From: Microbacterium sp. SS28 | GTDB taxonomy: Bacteria; Actinomycetota; Actinomycetes; Actinomycetales; Microbacteriaceae | DNA: 64,000 nucleotides | Assembly: GCF_022761035.1 (NCBI RefSeq) | Contig: NZ_JAKWJP010000003.1 | Coordinates: 62,001 to 126,000 of the forward strand | Direction: 5' to 3' | Shown: in pieces, positions 8,710 through 17,315 of the stretch | Layout of the letters: each line of letters starts with the position of its first letter | Position numbering within the stretch: position 1 is the first letter of the stretch | Translations under genes and position numbers: made by a program | The notes under the pieces: model-generated | What the model saw: the letters and a program-made list of their open reading frames with translations, nothing else | Told to the model about the DNA's origin: nothing | Database searches by the model: none

Positions 8710-9840
8710 ATGCGCACATCACGCGCGCTCGCGGCCGGTGTCGCTGTCGCGGCACTCGTACTCGCCACGCCGGTCATGGCGTCGGCGGCAGGGAAGGGAA
8801 ACCATCCGGATCCCGAAGTCCGGTCGGATCAGGTCGTCGCTCCGTTCAATCTCGCACTGCCGGGGTCGGATGTATACGTCGCCGATGGCTTCACGGGCCT
8901 CGTCGGCACGCTGCAGGGCGACGGCTCGCTGGCGCCGGTCGCGATGGATCAGCCGGGCACGTCGGGAGTCGACCTCTCGGCGGACGGGAGCGTCCTGGCG
9001 TTCACGACGACGGTGTCCGACTTCGAGACGGGCGAGAACCTCGAGAGCGGCCTCAACCTCTGGGGGCCCGGCGATCAGAAGGTCTACGCCGACACGCACG
9101 CGTACGAGGCGGCGAACAACCCCGACAGCGTCAACCACTACGGCATCGACAACCCGAGCGACTGCGTCGCCGATGCGTTCGCGTCCATGGGGTTCCCGTA
9201 CGACTACATGGGTCAGATCGACTCGCACGCCTACTCGGTCGCCGCGTACGGCGACGGGTGGGTCGTGGCGGATGCCGGCGCCAACGCCCTCTGGAGCATC
9301 GATGCGGAAGGCGACGTCAGCACGCTCGCCGTCCTCCCGCCCCAGCCGGTCGTCATCACCGCCGACATGGCCGCGGCCCTCGAGCTGCCGGAGTGCGTCG
9401 CGGGTGTGACCTACGCCTTCGAGCCGGTGCCCACCGACGTCGAGGTGGCCGCCGACGGCTCGCTGTACGTCACGACGCTTCCCGGCGGACCGGAGAGCCC
9501 CGTCCTCGGGGCGCGCGGCTCGCTGTGGAAGTTCACACCGTCGACGGGTGCCCTGCAGAAGATCGCCGGCGGATTCCTCGGTGCGACGAACCTCGCGATC
9601 GGCTGGAAGGGCGAGATCTACGTCGCGGAATACTTCGCAGGCAAGATCTCGGTCGTCAAGAAGAACGGCAAGAAGTCGGACTACACGCCGCTGCAGAACG
9701 TCATCGCGGTCGAGACCGCCGCGGACGGCACGCTCTGGGCCGGTACGACGATCAACCTCGACCCGACGCTCCCGCCCGTCCCGGGCACGATCGTCCAGGT
9801 GAACAACGGGCACCCGGGCAAGCACATCGGGCTGAACTGA
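8710..9840 (+). CDS. Secreted ScyD/ScyE-family protein
   Basis: A 376-residue exported protein. A Sec signal peptide (basic MRTSR, hydrophobic core, ASA-A cleavage near residue 26) precedes repeated beta-propeller-like strands (VYVADGFTGLVGTL, GWVVADAGANALWSI, GSLYVTTLPGG, GEIYVAEYFAGKISVV, TLWAGTTINLD). These strands are typical of the ScyD/ScyE family, named from cyanobacterial scytonemin clusters but common as an extracellular propeller of unknown role in actinobacteria. The start at 8710 is fixed by GGGAGG 6 nt upstream. The 175-bp upstream gap contains a possible -35 (TTGACC, 8576-8581) but no convincing -10. A strong terminator follows. Confidence 0.82.
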   Translation: MRTSRALAAGVAVAALVLATPVMASAAGKGNHPDPEVRSDQVVAPFNLALPGSDVYVADGFTGLVGTLQGDGSLAPVAMDQPGTSGVDLSADGSVLAFTTTVSDFETGENLESGLNLWGPGDQKVYADTHAYEAANNPDSVNHYGIDNPSDCVADAFASMGFPYDYMGQIDSHAYSVAAYGDGWVVADAGANALWSIDAEGDVSTLAVLPPQPVVITADMAAALELPECVAGVTYAFEPVPTDVEVAADGSLYVTTLPGGPESPVLGARGSLWKFTPSTGALQKIAGGFLGATNLAIGWKGEIYVAEYFAGKISVVKKNGKKSDYTPLQNVIAVETAADGTLWAGTTINLDPTLPPVPGTIVQVNNGHPGKHIGLN

Positions 9841-9853
9841 CCGACGCCCGACG

Positions 9854-9894
9854 CTCCGGTGCCGCTCCGGGTCTCAGCCCGGACGGCACCGGAG
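9854..9894 (+). terminator. Strong hairpin terminator after the ScyD-like gene
   Basis: The arms 9854-9871 and 9878-9894 pair almost perfectly (17 bp, one bulged C) around TCTCAG, 13 nt after the stop codon. There is no long U-tract, as is usual at this GC content. The rest of the gap to 10017 holds further overlapping inverted repeats (GAATCC/GGATTC, CGCAGCG/CGCTGCG and a TCGGAGATCGG copy with its complement near 9962), so the region is heavily structured but has no gene. Confidence 0.72.
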
Positions 9895-10017
9895 AATCCC
9901 CGCCGCAGCGTCGGAGATCGGCGCTGCGTCGGAGGATTCCTGCCGCGCGGGACCGGCGGACTGCCGATCTCCGGCGAACCGGCGGGCGCCGGCATCCGTC
10001 GTCCTAGGCTGACGCGC

Positions 10018-10938
10018 ATGCCCGACTATCGCGCCCACTTCGACTTCGACCTCACGTTCGCCAACGGCGGGGGACTCGCCGGCGTCGGCTTCCGGCTCGA
10101 CCTGCCCTCGCCCGACCTCGACGCCGGTGCGATCGGCCGGCTGCTTGTGCAGCACCTGGGGCTCGCGCTCGTCGACGAGGTCGAGCTGCGGGGACTCCGC
10201 ATCGTGGAAGAGCCGCATCGCGGCAGTCGCGGGATCGCGAATGCACAGGAGACCCGGGATGCCGCTCCCCGCGTCGTCGACCTGAGCCACCCCATCCGGG
10301 CGGGGCTCGTGACCTACCCCGGCCTGCCCGCCCCGACCATCACGCCGCACCTGACGCGCGAGGACTCCCGGTCCCGCTACGCCCCCGGCACGGAGTTCGC
10401 GATGGACGTCATCACGATGATCGGCAACACCGGCACCTACCTCGACTCGCCCTTCCATCGGTACGGCGAAGGCGCCGACCTCGCGGGCCTCGACCTCGCG
10501 TCGCTCGTCGGGCTGCGCGCCGAGGTGTTCCACCTCGAGGACGCGTGGACGCCCGAGCGCCGCGGCATCCGGGCCGAGACCCTCGCCGACCGCGACGTGC
10601 GCGGCGCGGCGGTCCTGCTGCACACGGGCTGGGACCGCTGGTTCGGGCAGCCCGAGTACGGCAAGGGGTCGCCCTTCCTGACGGAGGAGGGCACGCGCCA
10701 CCTCATCGAGGCGGGCGCGGCGCTCGTCGGGATCGACGCGCTCAACATCGACGACACGGAGTCGGGCGGCGAGCGGCCCGCGCACACGCTCCTGCTCGGC
10801 GCAGGCGTGCACGTCGTCGAGCACCTCACGAACCTCGGCGCGCTCCCGCCGCAGGGCGCCCGCTTCACGGCCGCTCCGCCCGCCGTCGAGGGCTTCGGCA
10901 CGTTCCCGGTCCGCGCGTTCGCCGAGCTCCCGGTCTGA
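10018..10938 (+). CDS. Cyclase-family (kynurenine-formamidase-like) protein with altered metal site
   Basis: 306 residues. An N-terminal extension of about 80 residues without clear homology (contains HFDFDLTFANGGG) is followed by a cyclase domain (VVDLSHPIRAGLVTYPG onward). Metal-dependent members have HxGTHxDxxxH. Here the motif reads NTGTYLDSPFH, so the first two histidines are Asn and Tyr, while Asp and the last His remain. Metal binding, and therefore the hydrolysis chemistry, may differ from KynB or isatin hydrolase. GIDALNIDD and the HLTNL segment near the C-terminus are family-typical. TAGGCT (10005-10010) ends 7 nt before the ATG, so this start is preferred over longer reading frames that begin at 9859. 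Confidence 0.8.
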   Translation: MPDYRAHFDFDLTFANGGGLAGVGFRLDLPSPDLDAGAIGRLLVQHLGLALVDEVELRGLRIVEEPHRGSRGIANAQETRDAAPRVVDLSHPIRAGLVTYPGLPAPTITPHLTREDSRSRYAPGTEFAMDVITMIGNTGTYLDSPFHRYGEGADLAGLDLASLVGLRAEVFHLEDAWTPERRGIRAETLADRDVRGAAVLLHTGWDRWFGQPEYGKGSPFLTEEGTRHLIEAGAALVGIDALNIDDTESGGERPAHTLLLGAGVHVVEHLTNLGALPPQGARFTAAPPAVEGFGTFPVRAFAELPV

Positions 10939-11009
10939 CCCGAGACGTCGTCGCGGCGCCGTCGGGTCCGCCCATGACGGATGTGGACGCGCCGGCGTAC
11001 CGTGAGCGC

Positions 11010-11525
11010 ATGAGCGACTTCGCATCCACCCTCGTCGCCGACGCGGCCGAGCCCTCGCTCGCCGCCGAGCTCGCGCTCTTCGGACGACTCGTCGGCCGGT
11101 GGCGCGTCGAGAACCGCTACCGCGCGTCCCCCGAGGGGGAGTGGACCACGAGCGAGCGCACGTGGATCTTCTCGTGGATCGCCGGTGGGCGCGCCGTGCA
11201 GGACGTCATCGTCGGCAGCGACCGCGGCAGGGATCCCGTCGTCGCCGGCACGACGGTCCGCGCCTACGATCCGCGCATCGGCGCGTGGCGCGTCGACTGG
11301 TTCGGCACTTTCCACGCGAACTATGGAGCGCTCATCGCCCGCGCACACGGCGACGACGGCATCCGCCAGGACGGCGTCGAGTTCACGCCGGAGGGCGACA
11401 TCCCGATCCGCTGGAACTTCAGCGACATCGCCGAGGACTCCTTCACGTGGGACGGGTGGTCGTCGGCCGACGGCGGCGCGACCTGGTGGCTCGAGCAGCA
11501 CATGGACGCGCGGCGGATCGCCTGA
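11010..11525 (+). CDS. Conserved hypothetical protein, DUF1579-like
   Basis: A 171-residue soluble protein. The pattern LFGRLVGRWRVENRY, then TWIFSWIAGGRAVQDV, a VRAYDPRIGAWRVDWFGT segment and the C-terminal WWLEQHMDARR resemble the beta-barrel proteins annotated as DUF1579. These have no settled function and sometimes bind small ligands. No signal peptide or catalytic motif is seen. TACCGT (10998-11003) ends 6 nt before ATG 11010, so I chose this start over ATG 10974 in the same frame. Confidence 0.7.
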   Translation: MSDFASTLVADAAEPSLAAELALFGRLVGRWRVENRYRASPEGEWTTSERTWIFSWIAGGRAVQDVIVGSDRGRDPVVAGTTVRAYDPRIGAWRVDWFGTFHANYGALIARAHGDDGIRQDGVEFTPEGDIPIRWNFSDIAEDSFTWDGWSSADGGATWWLEQHMDARRIA

Positions 11526-11548
11526 CGGGGCCGCGATAGCGTGGCGGG

Positions 11549-11944
11549 ATGATTCCCGCCGACTGGACAGCGCACCGCCGCGACGACGGAGAGCTGCTCG
11601 GCTGGATCCGCCCCGAGGGCGAGCACTGGGTGGCCGTCGACCTGCTCGGGCGCGAGGCATCCGGGCCCGTCGACTGGCTGGACGCGGAAGAGGCGCTCGA
11701 GTCGGCGGGGCTGTCGTGGCTCGCCGAGATCTGGATGCTGGAGCAGGACGCCGGCGAGCCGCTGCGGGTCAAGCTCGTCGAGGTGACGCCCGGGCGGGTC
11801 GGCGAAGCGGGGCATGTCGTCGTGCAGACCGACGACTTCGGAGCGATCGACGCGCCCGTCGAGCGGTTCGAGCTGCCGTGGCCCGCGCCCGCCGCGCTGC
11901 GACTGCGCCGGCCCGGCGAGTCGACGACCGCACCCTGGGGCTGA
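11549..11944 (+). CDS. Small conserved hypothetical protein
   Basis: A 131-residue acidic protein (starts MIPADWTAHRRDDGELLGWI) with no membrane segment, signal or motif that I recognise. Trp-rich beta-strands suggest a small all-beta fold. TAGCGT (11537-11542) lies 6 nt before the ATG, so it has its own leaderless promoter only 12 nt after the previous stop. The promoter argues that it is a real gene rather than a chance frame. Confidence 0.62.
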   Translation: MIPADWTAHRRDDGELLGWIRPEGEHWVAVDLLGREASGPVDWLDAEEALESAGLSWLAEIWMLEQDAGEPLRVKLVEVTPGRVGEAGHVVVQTDDFGAIDAPVERFELPWPAPAALRLRRPGESTTAPWG

Positions 11945-12015
11945 CCTCGCGTCGGGGCGTTTCCGCGTGCGACGAGAGGGGTGACGCGGCCGGGCGGACA
12001 CGGTTGACTCGACGC

Positions 12016-12789
12016 ATGACACTGCAGGAAAAGGCCGACCGCCTTCTGACCCTCCACGAAGACCCGAAGCTCCTCACCGTCGTCAACGTCTGGGATCCGA
12101 TCTCGGCGAAGGTCGTCGCGGCCGAGCCGGGCACCGAGGCCCTCGCGACGGCAAGCCACTCGATCGCGGCGAGCTTCGGCTACGACGACGGTGAGCAGAT
12201 CCCGCTCGAGCTGCACCTCGAGGCGATCGGCCGCATCGTCGAGACGACCGACCTGCCGGTCTCGGCCGATCTCGAGGCGGGCTACGGCGACGTCGGCGAG
12301 ACGATCCGCCGCGCGATCGGGGTCGGTGTCGTGGGCGCCAACATCGAGGACCAGCTCAAGCCCCTCGACGAGGCCGTGCGCGGAGTCGAGGCGGCCCTCG
12401 CGGCGGGCGAGGCCGAGGGCATCCCCTTCGTGCTCAACGCCCGCACCGACGCGTTCGTCCGGGGCGGCGACCGCACGCCGGCGGAGAACCTGCAGGATGC
12501 CGTGACCCGCGGTCAGGCGTACTTGGCCGCCGGCGCGCCCGTCGTCTTCGTGCCCGGCCGCCTCGACGAGCACCAGGTGAAGACGCTCGTCGACGCCTTC
12601 GGACCGCGCAGACTGTCGGTCATCGCGGTGCCCGGCTCGCTCCCGCTCATCACGCTCGAAGCCCTCGACGTCGCACGCGTGTCGTTCGGCCCGTGGTCGC
12701 AGCGCGTCGCGCTGACGGCCCTGCAGGACCTGGTGCGCGGCGTCCACACCGGTCAGGCGATCCCCGAGGGCACGCGCCCCCTGAACTGA
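12016..12789 (+). CDS. Isocitrate lyase/PEP mutase-family carboligase or lyase
   Basis: A 257-residue TIM-barrel enzyme of the PEP-mutase/isocitrate-lyase superfamily. The visible features are VVNVWDPISAK at strand 1, LPVSADLEAGYGD (Mg-binding Asp and the loop after it), GVVGANIEDQ (metal-ligand Glu-Asp) and VLNARTDAF. The catalytic loop KKCGH of true isocitrate lyases is absent, so this belongs to the broad phosphonomutase / 2-methylisocitrate or oxaloacetate-hydrolase-like group whose substrate is unknown. A TTGACT hexamer (12004-12009) stands 6 nt upstream of the ATG, a weaker version of the -10 boxes of its neighbours. The stop is followed by a 12-bp perfect palindrome (GAGCCGCGGCTC). Confidence 0.82.
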   Translation: MTLQEKADRLLTLHEDPKLLTVVNVWDPISAKVVAAEPGTEALATASHSIAASFGYDDGEQIPLELHLEAIGRIVETTDLPVSADLEAGYGDVGETIRRAIGVGVVGANIEDQLKPLDEAVRGVEAALAAGEAEGIPFVLNARTDAFVRGGDRTPAENLQDAVTRGQAYLAAGAPVVFVPGRLDEHQVKTLVDAFGPRRLSVIAVPGSLPLITLEALDVARVSFGPWSQRVALTALQDLVRGVHTGQAIPEGTRPLN

Positions 12790-12880
12790 GAGCCGCGGCT
12801 CCACCGTCGCCGAGCGACGCCTGGGCGGGCTCGGGGACCGGCAAGCCTGCCGACACCCGCCCCGGGCGTAGCCTGAGCGC

Positions 12881-14014
12881 ATGCCCATCGCCCGGCCCGC
12901 GGCATCCGTCGCCCTCGAAGGCTTCGAGCTGCGCGTCCTCAACGTGCCGCTCGTCGCTCCGTTCACGACGTCGTTCGGCACGGAGACGGTGCGCGAGGTC
13001 ATCATCGTGCGCGCCCTCACGACCGACGGCGACGGCTGGGGCGAGATCGTGACGCAGGCGTCGCCGCTCTACTCGAGCGAGTACACGCAGGGCGCGTGGG
13101 ATGTCGCGACGCGCTTCCTCGTTCCCGCACTCCTCGGACGCGGCACCCTGGCCCCCGAGGACGTCGCCCCCATCCTCGAGCCCTTCGTCGGCCACCGCAT
13201 GGCGAAGGCGGGCCTCGAGCTCGCGGTCCTCGACGCGGCGCTGCGCGCAGAGGGCCGCCCGCTCGGCGAGTACCTCGGCGCCGTGCGGGACCGCGTGCCG
13301 AGCGGCGTGAGCGTCGGCATCCAGCGCGATCCGGCGGCCCTCGTCGAGAGCGTGCGCGGCTACCTCGACGAGGGCTACGTCCGCATCAAGATCAAGATCA
13401 AGCCGGGTCGCGACGTCGCCGACACGGCGGCCGTACGCGCGGAGTTCGGGGCGACCCCGCTGCAGGTCGACGCGAACTCGGCCTACACGCTCGCCGACAT
13501 CGAGACGCTCGCCGAGCTCGACCGGTTCGACCTCCTCCTCATCGAGCAGCCGCTCCAGGAGGACGACATCGTCGACCACGCGACGCTCGCGCGACACCTC
13601 ACGACGCCCGTGTGCCTCGATGAGTCGATCGTGTCGCTCAAGGCCGCGACCGACGCGCTCGCGCTGGGTGCGGCATCCGTCGTCAACATCAAGGCCGGAC
13701 GCGTCGGCGGGTACCTCGAAGCGGTGCGCATCCACGATCTGTGCCGGGATGCCTCGGTGCCCGTGTGGTGCGGAGGCATGCTCGAGACCGGCATCGGGCG
13801 CGCCGCCAATGCGGCGCTCGCGGCGCTCCCCGGATTCACGCTGCCCGGCGACGTCTCGGCGTCGAGCCGGTTCTACCACCGTGACATCGTGACCGAGCCC
13901 GCCGTGCTCGAGGACGGGCATGTGCGCGTCCCGACGGGGCCCGGCCTCGGGGTCGAGATCGACCCGCTCGCTCTCGACGACTTCACTGTCGCGCGCGAAA
14001 TCCTCCGACGGTAG
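12881..14014 (+). CDS. menC: o-Succinylbenzoate synthase / N-succinylamino acid racemase (enolase superfamily)
   Basis: A 377-residue muconate-lactonising-subgroup enolase. Catalytic residues are all present: the KxK pair (Lys170/Lys172), metal ligands Asp197 (VDANSAY), Glu222 (IEQPL) and Asp247 (CLDESI), and the opposite-face Lys271 (NIKAGRVGG). The C-terminal CGGMLETGIGRAANAAL and LPGDVSASSR are diagnostic of the NSAR/OSBS family. OSBS dehydrates SHCHC to o-succinylbenzoate in menaquinone synthesis, and many members also racemise N-succinyl amino acids. No other men genes are here, so the in vivo role rests on family similarity. TAGCCT (12869-12874) is 6 nt before the ATG. Confidence 0.85.
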   Translation: MPIARPAASVALEGFELRVLNVPLVAPFTTSFGTETVREVIIVRALTTDGDGWGEIVTQASPLYSSEYTQGAWDVATRFLVPALLGRGTLAPEDVAPILEPFVGHRMAKAGLELAVLDAALRAEGRPLGEYLGAVRDRVPSGVSVGIQRDPAALVESVRGYLDEGYVRIKIKIKPGRDVADTAAVRAEFGATPLQVDANSAYTLADIETLAELDRFDLLLIEQPLQEDDIVDHATLARHLTTPVCLDESIVSLKAATDALALGAASVVNIKAGRVGGYLEAVRIHDLCRDASVPVWCGGMLETGIGRAANAALAALPGFTLPGDVSASSRFYHRDIVTEPAVLEDGHVRVPTGPGLGVEIDPLALDDFTVAREILRR

Positions 14015-14023
14015 CGTCCGAAG

Positions 14024-14884
14024 ATGCCGACGGGACAGCTGCTCCGGGCGGGCGCGCTCCTCGCGCTCCTCGCGCTGCTCTCCGGCTGCGACACGGGCAG
14101 GGGCGACGACCCGGGACCCGGGCCGCTTCCCGACGGCGTGTCTGTCCAGTTCGTCCAGCTGCGGTCGGACGTCGCCTCGCGCCAGGGGCAGGTCCGAGTG
14201 CACAACGGCGCCGATGAGGCGATCCAGGTCGGCGACGTCGTGATGAAGGATGACGGATTCCCGGCCGGCTCGAGGCGCGTGAACGAGGGGCGAACGTCGA
14301 CGATCGCGCCCGGCCGGACCGTCGACATCCGCGTCCAGCTCGCGCCGGCGGACTGCGACGCGTCTCAGGGCGACACGCGGGTGTGGCTCGACGTCCACAG
14401 TGTCGCGGGAGGAGCCGCCGCGTCACTGCCGGATCCGCTCGACGTCCTCGGGCCCCTGCACGACCGCGAATGCCGCGCCGAGCAGGTCGCGGACGCCGTC
14501 GCCCTCTCCTTCTCGTCGTTCATCCCGTCGCCGCCCGGCGAGCCCGCAGCCCTCACGCTCACCCTGGAGCCCACCGGCGACGCCGCAGCGCGGATCGACA
14601 GCATCCACTCGACGAATCTGCTGACCTGGGCCGGTGACGCGACGATCCACCCACTCGAGATCGCGGTCGCGGCGGGGGATGCGACGCCGGTCGAGCTGAC
14701 GCTGCCGCTCGTACCGCTGCGGTGCGATCCGCATGCCGTGCAGGAGGACAAGCGCGGCACCGTCTTCACCCTCGACGTCGAGGTCGGCGGCGAGCCCGGC
14801 ACCATCGAACTCCCCGCGAGCGAGGAGATGCGCGGAGCGATCCTGACGTGGGTCGCAGGATGGTGCGGATTCGGATCCCCGTGA
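14024..14884 (+). CDS. Predicted lipoprotein of unknown function
   Basis: 286 residues with a lipoprotein signal: a hydrophobic stretch ending LLSGC, lipidated Cys22, then a Gly/Pro/Asp linker. The mature part is beta-rich, with two repeats of similar character (residues about 40-140 and 155-280), each containing a Cys-containing APADCD or LRCDP segment, so paired disulfide-stabilised domains are possible. No enzyme motif is seen. The -10 box TAGCGT (14012-14017) starts on the TAG stop codon of menC and ends 6 nt before this ATG. A short GGGGG-ACAG-CCCCC hairpin (14909-14922) may end the transcript. Confidence 0.75.
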   Translation: MPTGQLLRAGALLALLALLSGCDTGRGDDPGPGPLPDGVSVQFVQLRSDVASRQGQVRVHNGADEAIQVGDVVMKDDGFPAGSRRVNEGRTSTIAPGRTVDIRVQLAPADCDASQGDTRVWLDVHSVAGGAAASLPDPLDVLGPLHDRECRAEQVADAVALSFSSFIPSPPGEPAALTLTLEPTGDAAARIDSIHSTNLLTWAGDATIHPLEIAVAAGDATPVELTLPLVPLRCDPHAVQEDKRGTVFTLDVEVGGEPGTIELPASEEMRGAILTWVAGWCGFGSP

Positions 14885-14957
14885 CCGGGGACAGCCCGCA
14901 GCGAACTCGGGGGACAGCCCCCGCGCGCCCGCCGCGGCGCGGATCTACTGTTGTCGA

Positions 14958-15326
14958 GTGACGTACCCGAACCCCGCCCCCTACGGCGGAAGCCCCGCGC
15001 CCCTGAACCCCTCGGACGAGAAGCTGTGGGCGGTGCTCGTGCACCTCTCAGGGATCTTCTTCAGCTTCATCCCCGCGCTCATCGGCTATCTCGTCCTGAA
15101 AGACCGCGGGCCGTTCGTCCGCGCGCACACCGCGACGGCGCTCAACTTCCAGCTGACGCTGCTCATCGCCTATGCCGTCGGCGGCATCCTGACGATCGTC
15201 CTGATCGGCATCCCGATCCTGATCGTCGTCGGAATCGCCGCGCTCGTCCTGCCGATCGTCGCGGCCGTCAAGGCCGGTGGCGGTCAGTGGTTCACCTACC
15301 CTGCGACGATTCCGTTCGTCCGCTGA
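14958..15326 (+). CDS. DUF4870 small membrane protein
   Basis: 122 residues. A Pro/Gly-rich cytoplasmic head (NPAPYGGSPAPLNPSDEK) is followed by WAVLVHLSGIFFSFIPALIG, the loop KDRGPFVRAHTATALNFQ and two hydrophobic hairpin helices, matching the DUF4870 family (Tic20-like fold, role unknown). GTG 14958 is the start because TACTGT (14946-14951) ends 6 nt before it and the family starts here. It stands alone. Confidence 0.82.
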   Translation: MTYPNPAPYGGSPAPLNPSDEKLWAVLVHLSGIFFSFIPALIGYLVLKDRGPFVRAHTATALNFQLTLLIAYAVGGILTIVLIGIPILIVVGIAALVLPIVAAVKAGGGQWFTYPATIPFVR

Positions 15327-15426
15327 CGCGCTCCCGGCGCACGCGCGACGCACGCCCGCTGCACGCGCGGCGCCGTCGCAGGAACACGCCGATGCATCCG
15401 TGCATCCGGCCGCTTATGCTTGCCAC

Positions 15427-17301
15427 ATGATGGCCGGCCCTCGGCGTGCTTCCGCCGGTTCTGATCCCTCCTCGCCGCAGAGAAGACGGCCCGGTTCCGC
15501 GCGTCTCGCGGGCCTCTCGGCGCTCGCGATCGCGTCGCTCATCGCGCTGACGGGATGCTTCGGCGGCGGTGACCCGCAGGTCGACACCGCCGACGGCGAC
15601 TTCGCCGACGACGGCTGCACGAACGTCGTGGTCGCGACGTCGTCCGAGAAGGTCAACATGCTCGACGCGCTCGCTGACGCGTTCAAGGAGTCGCCCGAGC
15701 ACGAGGCCCTCGACACGTGCGCGACCGCGCGCCCCATCAACGTCTCGTCGGGCAACGCGACGCGGTTCCTGACGGCCGGTGAGGACTGGCCCGACGAGAA
15801 CACGCGTCGGTGGCCCACCCTGTGGTCGCCCGCGTCCACCGTGTGGACCGACCGCGTCGCGGCGGCTGCGTCGCCCACTCTCGCGGGCGAGCCGGAGTCG
15901 TTCACGCACACGCCCGTCGTCTTCGGCGTCCCCGAGACGATGGCGCGGGCGCTCGGCTGGCCCGACGCCGAGATCGGCATCTCGGACCTCGCCGCCCTGT
16001 GCGCCGACCCCGCCGGGTGGGCGAGCGTCGGCAAGCCGCTGTGGGGGTCGTTCAAGATCTCCAAGACGAACCCGAACACCTCCACCACGGGCCTCTCGAC
16101 GATCCTCATGCAGTCGTACGAGGCATCCGGCAAGACCTCCGATCTGACCGCCGACGATGTCGCGGCCGCCGCCGACTTCTCGCGCGTCTTCGAGGAGTGC
16201 GTCATCCACTACGGCGACACGACCGGCAACGTCCTGACCCGTCTGTACGACCAGACGCAGGAGGGCGCGAGCGGGTCGGGCTATGTCTCGGCGATCGCGG
16301 TCGAGGAGACCTCGCTCCTGAACTACAACCAGGGCAACCCCGACTCGCACACGGTGCAGCCGGGTGAGACCCTGAAGCCGCCGAAGGAGAAGCTCGTCGC
16401 GGTCTACCCGTCGGGCGGGTCGATGTGGTCCGACAACCCCATCACGGTGCTCGGCGCGGACTGGGTCTCGGACGAGCAGCGCGAGGCGGGCCTCGCCTTC
16501 GCGGCGTTCGTCCAGACCCAGGAGGCGCAGAAGATCCTGCCGGAGTTCGGCTTCCGTCCCCTCGACGAATCCGTGCCGCTCGGGAAACTGTTCACCGAGG
16601 AGTACGGCGTAGACCCTGCGAAGCCGACAGTCACGCTCCCCAAGCCCGCCGTCGACGTCGTCTCGGCCGCGATCGACCAGTGGACGCAGATCCGCAAGCC
16701 CTCGTCGGTGCTCGAGCTCATCGATATCTCGGGCTCGATGGACGACCCGATCGGCGACGGCCGCTCGAAGCTCGACGGTGCGATCGACGGGGCGCAGAAG
16801 ACGCTCGGCCACTTCCGTCAGACCGACGAGGTCGGTGTCTGGGCGTTCACGACGGGGATCTCGTCGGAGGCCGGCGAGAACATCGCCGTGCTGCGCGACG
16901 TGACCCCGCTCGCCAGCGACCTCGAATCGCTGCAGTCCTCCATCGAGGACCTCAAGTTCTCGAACCGTCAGGGGACCCCGCTCTACGACGCGATCGCGGC
17001 CGCCTACGACGAGATGAAGCTGCGCGCCGAGCCGGGCCGCATCAACGCGATCGTCGTGCTGTCGGACGGACAGGACACCGACTCGGCCATGTCGCTCGAC
17101 TCGCTCATCGCGAAGATCGGAAAGGCCTCGCGCGAGGGCAGCGACGCGGCTCCCGTCCGCATCTTCCCGATCGCGTACGGTGAAGGAGCCGACACGTCGG
17201 CGCTGCAGCGCATCGCCGAGGCGACTGGCGGGCAGTGGTTCGACGCATCGGACCCGGCCAAGATCGACCTCGTGTTCGCCTCGGTCATCAACAACTTCTA
17301 G
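15427..17301 (+). CDS. Lipoprotein with solute-binding domain fused to a VWA domain
   Basis: 624 residues. An N-terminal arginine-rich tail, hydrophobic core and lipobox ALTGC (Cys44) anchor it to the outer membrane face. Residues about 60-410 resemble a periplasmic-binding fold (VVVATSSEKVNMLDALADAF, sugar/molybdate-type features). From about 428 a von Willebrand A domain begins with the MIDAS DISGS starting at Asp433, plus TPLYDAI and VVLSDGQDT metal-site segments. This architecture recurs in actinobacteria as 'substrate-binding and VWA domain' proteins of unknown role. TATGCT (15415-15420) ends 6 nt before ATG 15427. It heads an operon with the next gene (14-nt gap). Confidence 0.85.
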   Translation: MMAGPRRASAGSDPSSPQRRRPGSARLAGLSALAIASLIALTGCFGGGDPQVDTADGDFADDGCTNVVVATSSEKVNMLDALADAFKESPEHEALDTCATARPINVSSGNATRFLTAGEDWPDENTRRWPTLWSPASTVWTDRVAAAASPTLAGEPESFTHTPVVFGVPETMARALGWPDAEIGISDLAALCADPAGWASVGKPLWGSFKISKTNPNTSTTGLSTILMQSYEASGKTSDLTADDVAAAADFSRVFEECVIHYGDTTGNVLTRLYDQTQEGASGSGYVSAIAVEETSLLNYNQGNPDSHTVQPGETLKPPKEKLVAVYPSGGSMWSDNPITVLGADWVSDEQREAGLAFAAFVQTQEAQKILPEFGFRPLDESVPLGKLFTEEYGVDPAKPTVTLPKPAVDVVSAAIDQWTQIRKPSSVLELIDISGSMDDPIGDGRSKLDGAIDGAQKTLGHFRQTDEVGVWAFTTGISSEAGENIAVLRDVTPLASDLESLQSSIEDLKFSNRQGTPLYDAIAAAYDEMKLRAEPGRINAIVVLSDGQDTDSAMSLDSLIAKIGKASREGSDAAPVRIFPIAYGEGADTSALQRIAEATGGQWFDASDPAKIDLVFASVINNF

Positions 17302-17315
17302 TCGGCGGGAGAGCC

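Noticed and set aside
12790..12801. 12-bp palindrome GAGCCGCGGCTC as an operator
   Set aside because: It directly follows a stop codon, is very GC-rich and is not repeated at other promoters; chance or a weak terminator is enough.
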